Source: an uncultured Siphonobacter sp. (lineage in GTDB: Bacteria; Bacteroidota; Bacteroidia; Cytophagales; Spirosomataceae). Taken from it: DNA of 64,000 bases. The position numbers and the translations under genes were made by a program. The notes beneath the pieces were generated by a model, which saw nothing but the letters and a program-made list of their open reading frames with translations, had not been told where the DNA came from and searched no databases. Position 1 is the stretch's first letter; each line of letters starts with the position of its first letter. Below are positions 26,109-35,399 of the stretch, in pieces. Where the stretch lies: positions 62,001 to 126,000 of the forward strand of contig CAJYIW010000026.1 of assembly GCA_913775095.1 (NCBI GenBank), given 5' to 3'.

Positions 26109-29100
26109 ATGATGAGAAAAATTCTTGCCGGGCTGGCAGCTTTGAGCCTCCTGACGCTTACGTATTGTACGCGGCAGCCCAAGGCGGGTCAGTCTTCCAG
26201 CCAGGGCAGACGCATCGAGATTCTTTTTCTGGGAGATAAGGGACACCACCGGCCCATTCAGATGGCACCGCTGCTGATGGCCGGACTGGGTGATAAAGGA
26301 ATTAACCTAAGTTACACGGACCAGCTGGAAGATCTTAATCCGGAAAATCTGAGTAAGTACGACGGACTCTTGGTTTTCGCCAACTGGGACAGCATTCCAG
26401 CTGCTCCGGAAAAAGCCATGATTGATTTTGTCAAAAATGGAAAGGGCCTTATTGCTGTTCACTGTGCGTCCTGGTGTTTTCGAAACTCAGATACGTTCGT
26501 GAATGAAATGGTGGGTGGTCAGTTCTGGAGACACGGCTGGGATACCATCCAGCCCGTGTGGACCCGACCCGATCATCCGGCTATTTTTGGTGCTAAACAA
26601 TTCAAGACGGTAGACGAAACCTATCTGCATAAAAAGCTGGCTTCGGATAATCTGGTGCTGACCGAGCGTTTGATTGATGAAAAACAGGCCAGGGATAAAC
26701 CGGGTCAGAAAACCGAGCCTTATACCTGGGTGAGAAACTTTGGAAAAGGCCGCGTGTTTTACACGGCTTACGGTCACGATGAGATCACCTGGAAACAGTC
26801 CGATTTTCACGATCTGATGGAAAAAGGTATCAAGTGGTCGGTTGGTGATAAGGTGGTTGAAGAACTTAAAAAGCTGAATACCCCGGAGTTCGTTTATCAC
26901 GAAGCCAATCTGCCCAACTACGAGAGACGTCCGGGGCCTCAGCTGAAACCCGATCCACTTTCGCCGGAAGAATCCATGAAATTGCTTCAGGTTAACCCTG
27001 ATTTTACGCTGGGATTATTCGCTCATGAGCCCAACGTGCAGCACCCCATTGCCTTTAGCTGGGATGAAAAAGGCCGCATGTTTGTCATCGTAACGCTGGA
27101 TTATCCCAACGAACGCAAGGAAACCGGTGGCCGGGATTATATCCTGATGCTGGAAGACACCAACCAAGATGGCAAGGCAGATAAGTTTACCAAATTTGCG
27201 GAAAACCTGAGTATTCCCACCAGCCTGCTGCCTTACGATGGCGGATTTATCGTATCTCAGGCTCCGGATATGCTTTTCCTGAAGGATACGGATGGCGATG
27301 GAAAAGCAGACGTTCGCAAGGTATTAATCCAGGGTTTTGGAACCATGGATACGCACGCGGGCCCCAGTAACCTGCATTACGGCTTCGATAACTGGATTTA
27401 CGGCTCAATTGGTTATTCCGGCTTTAATGGTACCGTTGGAGGTAAAAAACATCAGTTTGGACAGGGATTCTTTCGCTTCAAGCCCGACGGCTCGGAGATG
27501 GAATACTTAACGAGTACTTCCAATAATACCTGGGGGCTGGGTTTTGATGAAACGGGCAACCTCTTTGGTTCAACGGCCAATAACGATCACGGCTGGTACA
27601 TGGCCATTCCCAACCGATACATGCCGGGCTGGGATAAGCTTCGCCTTCGTGGCGGACGCAGTACGGATACGCACAAGGACATGAAAGTACTGACCCGTAT
27701 TCGTCAGGTAGACGTATTTGGAGGCTACACCGCCGCTGCCGGTCATAACTTTTATACTGCCCGCAGTTTCCCGAAATCATACTGGAATAAAGTGGCGTTT
27801 GTGACCGAACCGACCGGACACATTGTACACCTGAACCGGATGGAAAAAGAGGGAACGGACTTTCACGATATGAACGACTTTAACCTGATTGCCGGGGCCG
27901 ATGAATGGTTTTCTCCGGTGTTTGCGGAAGTAGGTCCCGACGGAGCCGTCTGGGTGGCTGACTGGTACAGCTTCATTATTCAGCATAACCCCACGCCTAA
28001 AGGTTTTAAAACGGGTGAAGGTAACGCCTACGAAACCGATTTACGAGACAATTCACACGGCCGCATTTACCGCGTAGGGTATAAAAAGGCTCCTGCGTAT
28101 CAGCCATTATCCTTAAGCAAAGATCGTCCGGATGAGCTGGTAGCAGCTCTGAGCAACGACAATATGTTCTGGCGGCAAACGGCCCAACGCCTGCTGGTGG
28201 AGCGTAAAAACAAGGATGTAGTAGCGAAGTTACTGGCCCTGGTTGGTAACACGAGTCTGGACGAAATTGGATCGAACCCCGGAGCTATTCATGCCCTGTG
28301 GACGCTACAGGGGTTAGGAGCCCTGGATGGGTCTAATGCGGAAGCGTTGCGGGTAGTCAAAACGGCTTTGAAGCATCCGGCGGCCAGCGTTCGCAAGACG
28401 GCCGTTCAGGTATTACCTGGCAATGCCGAAACGGTAGAAGCTCTGCTTTCTGCCAATACCCTGAATGACAGCGAGCCTTTGGTAGCTCTGCAAACGTTAT
28501 TGGCTTTTAACGATGCTCCTTTAAACGCGGCAGCTGAAAAAGCCATCTTATCGGCTTTAGCAAGTCCTCGCTTTGTGCTGGATCGATGGATGCCCGATGC
28601 CTTTACCACCGTATTTAACGCCCGGAAGTCTGAGTTACTGAAAAAATACATGGCGAATGCTCCCCGAACTTCCGCTCAGGCCACGGCTACTGCGGCGGTC
28701 AATCACGATCATCACGCCATGAATCATGGAGAGGCTAAAAAAGTGGAGTCCACAGGTCCCCAGGCGGATTTAGTGGTTACCCGCGTCAAGTCTTCAACGG
28801 CCGTGCCTACGGTTCGTGAGGGCGTCAGTCTTTCCGTGGAAGTAGAAAACCGGGGCTCGAAGGCCGTACCCGAAGGAACGCCCATCACCCTGAAAATCAA
28901 CGTCAGCGGTCCTAACATGACCCGTGACTGGGTAAGTTATACCTTCGTTAAGGGACTCGCCGCGGGTGAGAAAGCTTTGATTTCAGAAGTCAACAATGGT
29001 CCCTGGGTGGGAGCCATGACCATGAATTCGGACGTGCCGGGTAATTTCACTATTGCCGTTAGCGTCGACCCCGACAATAAAATTCCCGAGAACAACGACA

Positions 29101-29846
29101 ACAACAATACGTATCGCCACGTGCTCAAGTATCAGCCTTTGAGTAACCTGACGGGATACGTGCTGGAAAATGCAAGTCGGTCCTATGCCGCCACTTCTAC
29201 CGACGAAGAAATCCTGGCTCTGGTAGCTCAGCTTAAGTCGGTGAATGATGACGACACGCGGGCCGTGCTGGCAGGCTTGAAACGGGGCTGGGACCCCAAG
29301 CGGAAAATGGCTTCGGCCAACAACTCCCAGCAGTTACTGACCAGTCTGGAAAAAGAGCTTTCTACCGAAAATCAGAAGGCTCTGATTCTGTGGGCTGAAA
29401 CCGTGGGCCTTCGCAAGTCTGACGAGGTGGTAGATGATCCTAATCTTCAGGTTGTGAAGCTAAAAACCGTTACCGAGAAACTGCAGTTCAATCTCAAGGA
29501 GTTTACCGTGAAGGCGGGTCAGCCCGTGGAAATCATCATTGATAACCCCGATCAGATGCAGCATAACTTTGTGATTGGTAAGCCTAAATCACTCGAAGTA
29601 ATCGGTAAGGCGGCCGATGCCATGATCACTCGCCCCGATGCCGTTTACAAGAGTTACGTTCCTGAAATTCCACAGGTTATTATTGCTACCAAGCTGATTA
29701 ACCCCGATGAGAACGTGCACCTGAAGTTCGTAGCTCCGAAAGAAGCGGGTGACTACCCCTTCGTGTGTACCTTCCCCGGCCACTGGCGAATCATGAACGG
29801 TGTCATGCGGGTAGTGCCCGCAACGGCTTCGAAGACTGCTAAATAG
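26109..29846 (+). CDS. ThuA - propeller dehydrogenase - HEAT - CARDB - azurin fusion lipoprotein
   Basis: This is a 1245-residue exported lipoprotein (lipobox LTYC, about Cys20). Domains in order: ThuA-like (about 33-265, with LIAVHCASWCF and GRVFYTAYGHDE); PVC-type membrane-bound dehydrogenase propeller (about 290-665, VNPDFTLGLFAHEPNV); HEAT-like repeats (about 674-870); a CARDB/Ig-like domain (about 886-1045, ADLVVTRVKSST); and a C-terminal azurin-like cupredoxin (about 1120-1240). Type-1 copper ligands H1152, C1220, H1225 and M1229 are present with azurin spacing. No haem CxxCH motif is present, although related PVC dehydrogenases often carry one. It may oxidise a sugar and pass electrons to copper (inference). 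It ends the cluster, 62 bp after the oxidoreductase gene. Confidence 0.82.
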   Translation: MMRKILAGLAALSLLTLTYCTRQPKAGQSSSQGRRIEILFLGDKGHHRPIQMAPLLMAGLGDKGINLSYTDQLEDLNPENLSKYDGLLVFANWDSIPAAPEKAMIDFVKNGKGLIAVHCASWCFRNSDTFVNEMVGGQFWRHGWDTIQPVWTRPDHPAIFGAKQFKTVDETYLHKKLASDNLVLTERLIDEKQARDKPGQKTEPYTWVRNFGKGRVFYTAYGHDEITWKQSDFHDLMEKGIKWSVGDKVVEELKKLNTPEFVYHEANLPNYERRPGPQLKPDPLSPEESMKLLQVNPDFTLGLFAHEPNVQHPIAFSWDEKGRMFVIVTLDYPNERKETGGRDYILMLEDTNQDGKADKFTKFAENLSIPTSLLPYDGGFIVSQAPDMLFLKDTDGDGKADVRKVLIQGFGTMDTHAGPSNLHYGFDNWIYGSIGYSGFNGTVGGKKHQFGQGFFRFKPDGSEMEYLTSTSNNTWGLGFDETGNLFGSTANNDHGWYMAIPNRYMPGWDKLRLRGGRSTDTHKDMKVLTRIRQVDVFGGYTAAAGHNFYTARSFPKSYWNKVAFVTEPTGHIVHLNRMEKEGTDFHDMNDFNLIAGADEWFSPVFAEVGPDGAVWVADWYSFIIQHNPTPKGFKTGEGNAYETDLRDNSHGRIYRVGYKKAPAYQPLSLSKDRPDELVAALSNDNMFWRQTAQRLLVERKNKDVVAKLLALVGNTSLDEIGSNPGAIHALWTLQGLGALDGSNAEALRVVKTALKHPAASVRKTAVQVLPGNAETVEALLSANTLNDSEPLVALQTLLAFNDAPLNAAAEKAILSALASPRFVLDRWMPDAFTTVFNARKSELLKKYMANAPRTSAQATATAAVNHDHHAMNHGEAKKVESTGPQADLVVTRVKSSTAVPTVREGVSLSVEVENRGSKAVPEGTPITLKINVSGPNMTRDWVSYTFVKGLAAGEKALISEVNNGPWVGAMTMNSDVPGNFTIAVSVDPDNKIPENNDNNNTYRHVLKYQPLSNLTGYVLENASRSYAATSTDEEILALVAQLKSVNDDDTRAVLAGLKRGWDPKRKMASANNSQQLLTSLEKELSTENQKALILWAETVGLRKSDEVVDDPNLQVVKLKTVTEKLQFNLKEFTVKAGQPVEIIIDNPDQMQHNFVIGKPKSLEVIGKAADAMITRPDAVYKSYVPEIPQVIIATKLINPDENVHLKFVAPKEAGDYPFVCTFPGHWRIMNGVMRVVPATASKTAK

Positions 29847-29868
29847 TCTGGTTTCTTTTCAAAGTAGG

Positions 29869-29916
29869 GCAAAGAGCCTGATAAGAGTCAGCGTGGACTC
29901 TTATCAGGCTCTTTGC
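29869..29916 (+). terminator. Strong terminator of the sugar cluster
   Basis: There is a perfect 21-bp stem (GCAAAGAGCCTGATAAGAGTC and its complement) with a 6-nt loop. Confidence 0.85.
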
Positions 29917-30037
29917 TTATTGAACGTTCAAACCTTAGCACAACCAGTTAACCTTATTTTTACCCGGATTACTGAGGTAGATTCTATCTTTAATAACCTG
30001 ATTAACCCCAATTATTTTATCTGATCTGTGCCCTGCA

Positions 30038-30928
30038 ATGGTTAAACTCCTTCTAAAATCACTTCTGGCCGTTTTGGTCTGCTTTGTTCTTTTTTCCTTC
30101 TGGATGTCCCCGCGGCTGGGAGGAATCATTCCACTGGGAAAAGAAGAAATTGACAGAAAAGTAACGCTCCTGACCTTTGACACGCGGAAGGCTGATCAAT
30201 ACCATCTGACCTACCTGGACCTCTCCAGCCGGGAGGACCTGAAAAGGTTACGAAGGGAATATAACCTGGACAGTTTAGTAAAGGATGCGGGTTCTGATTT
30301 TGAAAAAGTAACCCGGATTCAAAGCTGGGTTCAGAGTCGGTGGAAGCACGACGGAGAAACGGTTCCTGAGCAGTCCGATGCCCTGTACATCCTTAGAGAA
30401 GCCGAAAAGGGCCGACGCTTTCGTTGCGTGGAGTACAGCATCGTAACCACTCAGTGCTTGTCTGCCTTAGGGTTCAAGGTCCGAGGATTAGGTTTAATGA
30501 CCAGAGACATCAGTGAAGTGAAGTGGGGTGGTGGGCATGCCGTGAATGAAGTGTACCTTCCTGATTCGAAAAAATGGGTATTCATGGATCCCCAGTACGA
30601 TGTCATGACTATGCATCAGGGCGTGCCTTTAAACGCAGTCGAACTCCAGCGTTGCATTGCTCTTCATCAGGATTTTCAATTGTTAAACCCCAATCATACC
30701 ATCTCGAAAGAGAAATACATCCAGTGGATTGGCCCCTATCTCTACTATTTCTATGTGAGCATCAACGGGCAGTCCATCAGCGTTCAAGATCGAATCGTAG
30801 GGAATAAAAAGCAGTTGACGCTGTATCCATTGGGAGCTACCCAGCCTGCTTATTTTCAGAAAATAATGCGTCTCAATACTTCTCATTATACGCATTCATT
30901 AACTGATTTTTATCCGGTTATTGATTGA
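30038..30928 (+). CDS. Transglutaminase-like domain protein, membrane-anchored
   Basis: This is a 296-residue protein with an N-terminal anchor or signal (LLLKSLLAVLVCFVLFSFW). The papain-like transglutaminase triad is visible: C130 (FRCVEYS), H167 (GGGHAVNEVY) and D184 (FMDPQYD). The preceding VTRIQSWVQSRWKHDG helix is the usual entry to such a domain. These proteins usually act as cysteine peptidases or crosslinkers in the periplasm; the target is unknown. It stands alone between two terminators. Confidence 0.83.
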   Translation: MVKLLLKSLLAVLVCFVLFSFWMSPRLGGIIPLGKEEIDRKVTLLTFDTRKADQYHLTYLDLSSREDLKRLRREYNLDSLVKDAGSDFEKVTRIQSWVQSRWKHDGETVPEQSDALYILREAEKGRRFRCVEYSIVTTQCLSALGFKVRGLGLMTRDISEVKWGGGHAVNEVYLPDSKKWVFMDPQYDVMTMHQGVPLNAVELQRCIALHQDFQLLNPNHTISKEKYIQWIGPYLYYFYVSINGQSISVQDRIVGNKKQLTLYPLGATQPAYFQKIMRLNTSHYTHSLTDFYPVID

Positions 30929-30952
30929 AAAACGGAATTCCGGAACTACACC

Positions 30953-30987
30953 AAAGCCCTCATGTACTTAACGTGCATGAGGGCTTT
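30953..30987. terminator. Bidirectional hairpin terminator
   Basis: There is a 12-bp stem (AAAGCCCTCATG with CATGAGGGCTTT) between convergent genes, extended by TAC/GTG pairing. Confidence 0.85.
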
Positions 30988-31006
30988 TATTACAGATGAA
31001 ACGAGC

Positions 31007-31606
31007 TTACTGCTGCTTTCGACCTTCGAGAAAATGCCTGCGGCAACGGGCCTCGTAACTATCGGTTTCGCCGAGTAATACCTGTCCGGGCGTGGCGACT
31101 TTACGAAACGAATAATTCGCCAGCTCTCCGCAAACGACACAGATGGCCTGCACTTTGGTTACGTATTCAGCCACGGCCATTAAGGCGGGCATGGGGCCGA
31201 AGGGCTTTCCCTCCGAGTCCATATCCAGTCCCGCAATGATCACCCGCTTGCCCCGATTGGCCAGTTCATTGCAAACCTCCACCACCTCTGCGTCGAAAAA
31301 CTGGGCTTCGTCAATGGCTACGATGTCACAGCTGCCGACAATCTCCAGAATATCACGGGCGTGCGTTACCGGACGGGACCGAACCGAAGCCGAGTTATGC
31401 GAAACCACATCTTCGATATGGTAGCGGGTATCAATGGAAGGTTTGAAAATTTCTACTTTCTGCCGGGCGATCAAGGCCCGGTTAATCCGGCGAATGAGTT
31501 CCTCCGTTTTGCCCGAAAACATGGAGCCACAGACCACCTCTATCCATCCCACGTGCGTTTCGTCTGCGTTCGTCCGGCCCAGACCACTGGTGCGTTCAAT
31601 AAACAT
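31007..31606 (-). CDS. tdk: Thymidine kinase
   Basis: This is a 199-residue type II thymidine kinase. The frame reaches 31696, but ATG 31606 is preferred because WIEVVCGSMFSGKTEELIRRINR (P-loop GSMFSGKT) then lies near the N-terminus. The IVAIDEAQFFD Walker B/lasso start is present, and a zinc site is formed by CVVCGE and CRRH. It phosphorylates thymidine to dTMP for salvage. It lies downstream of gmd on the same strand, but a hairpin separates them. Confidence 0.95.
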   Translation of the reverse strand: MFIERTSGLGRTNADETHVGWIEVVCGSMFSGKTEELIRRINRALIARQKVEIFKPSIDTRYHIEDVVSHNSASVRSRPVTHARDILEIVGSCDIVAIDEAQFFDAEVVEVCNELANRGKRVIIAGLDMDSEGKPFGPMPALMAVAEYVTKVQAICVVCGELANYSFRKVATPGQVLLGETDSYEARCRRHFLEGRKQQ

Positions 31607-31676
31607 AAGCGTTACATTCTTGCTGGAACCTTCAGGGATTTCCGAGCTACTGCCAATCAATGATCCTGCAAAATAA

Positions 31677-31706
31677 CAAAGCAGCGATGGGATCATCGCT
31701 GCTTTG
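31677..31706 (-). terminator. gmd terminator
   Basis: There is a 13-bp stem (CAAAGCAGCGATG with CATCGCTGCTTTG, loop GGAT) followed on the minus strand by TTATTT. Confidence 0.8.
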
Positions 31707-31731
31707 TCGGAAAAGAGTAGGCCGGAAGGGC

Positions 31732-32844
31732 TTACTCGAAGTAATTCATGGTCCGGAAACCACCCTGACTCAGGTGAAGTTCTTTCTTGAATAAAGCCAG
31801 GTCGGCCGTCATCATATCCTTCACCAGAGCGGGTAAATCGTATTTCGGCTCCCAGCCCAGAACCGTCTTGGCCTTGGTGGGGTCGCCGTGCAGCAGGTCC
31901 ACTTCCGTCGGGCGGAAATACCGGGGATCAATGGATACCACTTCCTTACCTATTTCGAGTTGATACTCAGGATTAGTACAGGCCGTCACGTATCCTTTTT
32001 CTTCTACCCCTTCACCCCTGAACTCAAGCTCAATGCCTACTTCGGCAAAAGACATGCGAATGAAATCACGCACTTTAGTGGTTACTCCGGTGGCAATAAC
32101 AAAGTCTTCGGCTTTGTCCTGCTGTAAAATCAGCCACATGGCTTCCACGTAATCCTTGGCATGGCCCCAGTCCCGCAGGGAATCCAGGTTACCCATGTAA
32201 ATTTTATCGAGTGAACCCAGGGCAATGCGGGAAACACCGCGGGTAATTTTACGGGTAACGAAGGTTTCACCGCGAAGGGGAGATTCGTGGTTGAAAAGAA
32301 TCCCGTTTACGGCAAACATATCATACGCCTCGCGGTAGTTTACCGTGATCCAGTAGCCATATAATTTAGCTACGGCGTAAGGGGAGCGGGGATAGAAAGG
32401 CGTGGTTTCCGACTGGGGAACGGCCTGTACCAGACCATATAACTCGGAAGTTGAGGCCTGATAAATTTTCGTTTTCTTGGTTAAACCCAGCAGACGAACA
32501 GCTTCCAGAATACGAAGCGTTCCCAGACCATCTACCTGAGCCGTATACTCGGGTTCATCGAAACTGACCCGAACGTGTGACTGAGCACCGAGGTTATAAA
32601 TTTCATCCGGCTGTACTTCCTGAATCAGGCGAATGACGTTGGTAGAATCCGTCAGATCTCCGTAGTGTAAGTGAAAACGTACATCCTGCTCGTGGGGATC
32701 CTGGTATAGATGGTCGATACGCTCGGTATTGATCAGTGAGCTGCGACGCTTGACGCCGTGTACTTCGTAGCCTTTTTCCAGTAATAATTCTGCCAGATAG
32801 GCACCGTCCTGTCCGGTAATACCGGTAATGAGGGCTTTTTTCAT
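31732..32844 (-). CDS. gmd: GDP-mannose 4,6-dehydratase
   Basis: This is a 370-residue extended SDR. NADP-binding [14 protein letters not shown] lies at the N-terminus, with the catalytic region STSELYG (Ser/Glu) and the YxxxK motif in [11 protein letters not shown] near residue 160. [21 protein letters not shown] and the GDP-sugar binding RGVSRIALG segment are typical. It converts GDP-mannose to GDP-4-keto-6-deoxymannose, the precursor of GDP-fucose or rhamnose. The next enzyme (fcl/wcaG) is not in the window. The product feeds surface polysaccharide. Confidence 0.96.
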   Translation of the reverse strand: MKKALITGITGQDGAYLAELLLEKGYEVHGVKRRSSLINTERIDHLYQDPHEQDVRFHLHYGDLTDSTNVIRLIQEVQPDEIYNLGAQSHVRVSFDEPEYTAQVDGLGTLRILEAVRLLGLTKKTKIYQASTSELYGLVQAVPQSETTPFYPRSPYAVAKLYGYWITVNYREAYDMFAVNGILFNHESPLRGETFVTRKITRGVSRIALGSLDKIYMGNLDSLRDWGHAKDYVEAMWLILQQDKAEDFVIATGVTTKVRDFIRMSFAEVGIELEFRGEGVEEKGYVTACTNPEYQLEIGKEVVSIDPRYFRPTEVDLLHGDPTKAKTVLGWEPKYDLPALVKDMMTADLALFKKELHLSQGGFRTMNYFE

Positions 32845-32962
32845 GTGGTTGTAAGATATGGAATAACTGGGGGGCTAAACTTTCAACGAACAGAGTGAAA
32901 GTAGATTTTAGTCAACTTTCTATCCGATTGCTGAATGATAAACCACAAAATTTACCATTGGT

Positions 32963-33550
32963 TTAGGGTTCGCTGGATTCAAAGGTATCTGAACGCCGGC
33001 TGTCCATGATCCTGAGGGCATCTCTCAGGGTAACCCGATCCGAAATGATGGTAGCGGTTGGGTACTGATCCTTAAGCTTATTAAAGTAGCGTTCTGCGTC
33101 CAGCCGGGTCGCAAAATCTCCGACGCGAAGCCGGTAGGTAGGGTGATTGTAGGCGATGTACGTATTCAGCTCCGAATAACTCTGGTAAACGAAGGACTTG
33201 GCTGTTTCGAGTTCGTTGCGTTTCGTACCGGTGTACAATTGGATTCGAAAACCCGCCACGTATTTGGCGGCTTTATTCCGCTGGGCCATCGTATCGAGAA
33301 TGGTATCCAGTTTTTTATTAATCGTGAGACTTTCGCCGCTGGCCGGGCTGGGAGTAGTCACGGTTTCTTTTTTCTCGCTTATTTTCTTTTCTTCTTTTTC
33401 CCGGATATCGCTGGCTGAATACGTAGGACGATACGAACTCAAATCCAGATTATAGGGCCTGGACGAATTACCCGGAATCACTTTGGAAGCACAGCCCATC
33501 AACGTGATCAGGATGAAAAAAGACAAATACGTTACACTAGCCTTTCGCAT
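32963..33550 (-). CDS. SPOR domain lipoprotein
   Basis: This is a 195-residue lipoprotein (lipobox LMGC, about Cys20). Residues 50-75 are charged and low complexity (EKEEKKISEKKE). A C-terminal SPOR-type domain (about 98-180) shows AGFRIQLYTGTKRNELETAK and YRLRVGDFATRLDAERYFNKL. SPOR domains bind denuded septal peptidoglycan glycans, so a role in cell division or wall remodelling is likely. It is monocistronic and divergent from murB. Confidence 0.85.
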   Translation of the reverse strand: MRKASVTYLSFFILITLMGCASKVIPGNSSRPYNLDLSSYRPTYSASDIREKEEKKISEKKETVTTPSPASGESLTINKKLDTILDTMAQRNKAAKYVAGFRIQLYTGTKRNELETAKSFVYQSYSELNTYIAYNHPTYRLRVGDFATRLDAERYFNKLKDQYPTATIISDRVTLRDALRIMDSRRSDTFESSEP

Positions 33551-33699
33551 AAAATCAGAGTATTACAAGTGAATCATCGGGTACAGCTTCGATGTTTCCT
33601 TAAACCGGGTACAAATTTTCAGGTAAAATCCCAGAAATCAAATGCATTTGTCCTTCATCTTTACCAAAGTTTGCGTTCTCTTTAGTTAATGGTTCGATT

Positions 33700-34716
33700 A
33701 TGCACATTCAGGAATATATATCTTTAAAGCCTTATACCACCTTTGGCATTGAAGCCAGGGCTCGTTATTTCGTGGAAGTAGATTCGGTGGAAAGTCTGCG
33801 GCAGGTTCTTTCGGACCCCATCGCCAGCTCCCACGAGTTGCTTATTTTAGGGGGCGGCAGTAACATTCTGTTAACCAGGGATTTTGACGGACTGGTCATT
33901 CGCCTGGTCATTACGGGGATCAGCGTAGCAGCCGAGGATGAACTCCATACCTACGTTCGGGCCGGAGCGGGCGTGGTCTGGCATGAGCTGGTGATGCAAA
34001 GTATTGAGATGGGACTTTCAGGGCTGGAGAATCTATCCCTCATCCCTGGTTCCGTAGGAGCTTCGCCCATGCAGAATATTGGAGCGTACGGGGTAGAAAT
34101 CAAAGACGTTTTTCACTCGCTGGAGGCGATTGACCGGCAGACGGGAGAGCTCCGTATCTTTAGTCACGAGGAGTGTCACTTCGGATACCGGGAAAGTGTG
34201 TTTAAGCACGAGCTGAAAAACCGATACGTAATTGTGGCGGTTACCTTCAAACTTTCCAGGAAACCTCACTACCAGATTAGCTACGGCGATATTCAGAAAA
34301 CGCTCGAAGCCATGGGCAATACCGAACTGAGCACCAAAGCCATCAGTGCGGCCGTTATTCAGATTCGTCAGTCGAAGCTGCCTGATCCGGCAGAGCTGGG
34401 CAATGCCGGAAGTTTTTTCAAAAATCCGGAAATCCCAAGCGAGCAGTACGAACAACTGAAAAGCAAGTTTCCCAACATTCCCGGTTACCTCACCACGCCG
34501 GGCCAGATTAAAGTTCCGGCGGGCTGGCTCATTGAGCAGGCGGGCTGGAAAGGGTACCGGGAAGGCTCCGTAGGCGTTCATGCCCGACAGGCTCTGGTAT
34601 TAGTCAATTACGGAGGAGGAACCGGAGCCGAGGTAAAAGCACTGGCTGAAAAAGTGCAGGCTTCGGTACTGGAAAAATACGGGATTCAGCTTTCGGCGGA
34701 GGTCAATTTCATTTGA
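33700..34716 (+). CDS. murB: UDP-N-acetylenolpyruvoylglucosamine reductase
   Basis: This is a 338-residue MurB of the E. coli type. FAD-binding LILGGGSNILLT lies near residues 48-60, LIPGSVGASPMQNIGAYGVE is the catalytic-site segment, and GSFFKNP (Ser proton donor) and the late GWLIEQAGWKG follow. It reduces UDP-GlcNAc-enolpyruvate to UDP-MurNAc with NADPH, an early cytoplasmic step of peptidoglycan synthesis. It is not embedded in the mur cluster. Confidence 0.96.
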   Translation: MHIQEYISLKPYTTFGIEARARYFVEVDSVESLRQVLSDPIASSHELLILGGGSNILLTRDFDGLVIRLVITGISVAAEDELHTYVRAGAGVVWHELVMQSIEMGLSGLENLSLIPGSVGASPMQNIGAYGVEIKDVFHSLEAIDRQTGELRIFSHEECHFGYRESVFKHELKNRYVIVAVTFKLSRKPHYQISYGDIQKTLEAMGNTELSTKAISAAVIQIRQSKLPDPAELGNAGSFFKNPEIPSEQYEQLKSKFPNIPGYLTTPGQIKVPAGWLIEQAGWKGYREGSVGVHARQALVLVNYGGGTGAEVKALAEKVQASVLEKYGIQLSAEVNFI

Positions 34717-34725
34717 CGAAAACAG

Positions 34726-34872
34726 ATGGGCTTCAGCATTTTTAAGAATAATGCGAAAAACTCGCCTGGAACTGGACTAATCAAAGGAGCTAAGAGAGGA
34801 AATTTCACAGGACTCGCTCGTTACCCGTATCTGGTAATCCCTGCCTGCTGTCCAAATCTGGCTGGTGGCTAA
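34726..34872 (+). CDS. Possible small ORF (48 codons), uncertain
   Basis: An ATG 9 bp after the murB stop opens a 48-residue frame ending in TAA at 34870. The peptide is basic in the middle (KGAKRGNF), ends in IPACCPNLAGG and has no signal peptide or recognised domain. It has no strong ribosome site. It could be a small protein or a chance ORF. Confidence 0.22.
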   Translation: MGFSIFKNNAKNSPGTGLIKGAKRGNFTGLARYPYLVIPACCPNLAGG

Positions 34873-34975
34873 AAGAAAGCTTCTGTAAGGAGTTACTAAC
34901 GATCTGACTGCAAATGAGGAAACGTTACATAGAAAAAGCAGGTAGTTCTAACTTTTCGTGAAAAATAAATATCCC

Positions 34976-35359
34976 ATGCAGGAAGAGCCTTTAAAAAAAG
35001 CAAGCATTAGTGATCACCTGGCCAACGAGCGAACGTTTCTGGCCTGGGTTCGTACCAGCATTGGCATTATGGGTTTTGGCTTTGTAGTGGTTAAATTCTC
35101 ACTCTTCATCCGGCAAATTTCTGCCGTTCTAGGTACGAAGAGCCACTATCAGCCGACGGGTTATTCGCCCGTTATCGGTATTTTGCTGGTGGGTTTGGGT
35201 TCTCTAACGATTTTGCTGGGGTATTTACGCTATCATTCCACGAAAAGGCAATTGGATCAAGGGCAATACTATCATTCCTCCCTACTGAATCAGATTATGA
35301 CGGCTTTGCTTTTCGTGATCAGTATTCTGCTATTGGTCTACGTCATCAAAACCACCTGA
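34976..35359 (+). CDS. DUF202 (YidH family) small membrane protein
   Basis: This is about 127 residues from ATG 34976 (a GTG at 34958 would add six). The signature DHLANERTFLAWVRTSIG is the hallmark of DUF202. Three transmembrane segments follow (IMGFGFVVVKFSLF, GILLVGLGSLTILLGYL, TALLFVISILLLVYVI). It is a conserved inner-membrane protein of unknown function. It converges on the PhzF gene. Confidence 0.87.
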   Translation: MQEEPLKKASISDHLANERTFLAWVRTSIGIMGFGFVVVKFSLFIRQISAVLGTKSHYQPTGYSPVIGILLVGLGSLTILLGYLRYHSTKRQLDQGQYYHSSLLNQIMTALLFVISILLLVYVIKTT

Positions 35360-35388
35360 CCTGAGATCGTCAGGTACTTTTGATGACG
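35341..35388. terminator. Long interrupted hairpin at the 3' end of the DUF202 gene
   Basis: CGTCATCAAAA (35341-35351) pairs perfectly with TTTTGATGACG (35378-35388), and within it ACCTGAC (35354) pairs with GTCAGGT (35369). It overlaps the last codons of the gene and lies between convergent genes. There is no T-run, so it is either a terminator or an mRNA-stability structure. Confidence 0.5.
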
Positions 35389-35399
35389 TTAACCTTACG

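Noticed and set aside
26487-26900. 137-codon minus-strand ORF in the ThuA region
   Set aside because: It is antisense to the strongly supported ThuA domain.
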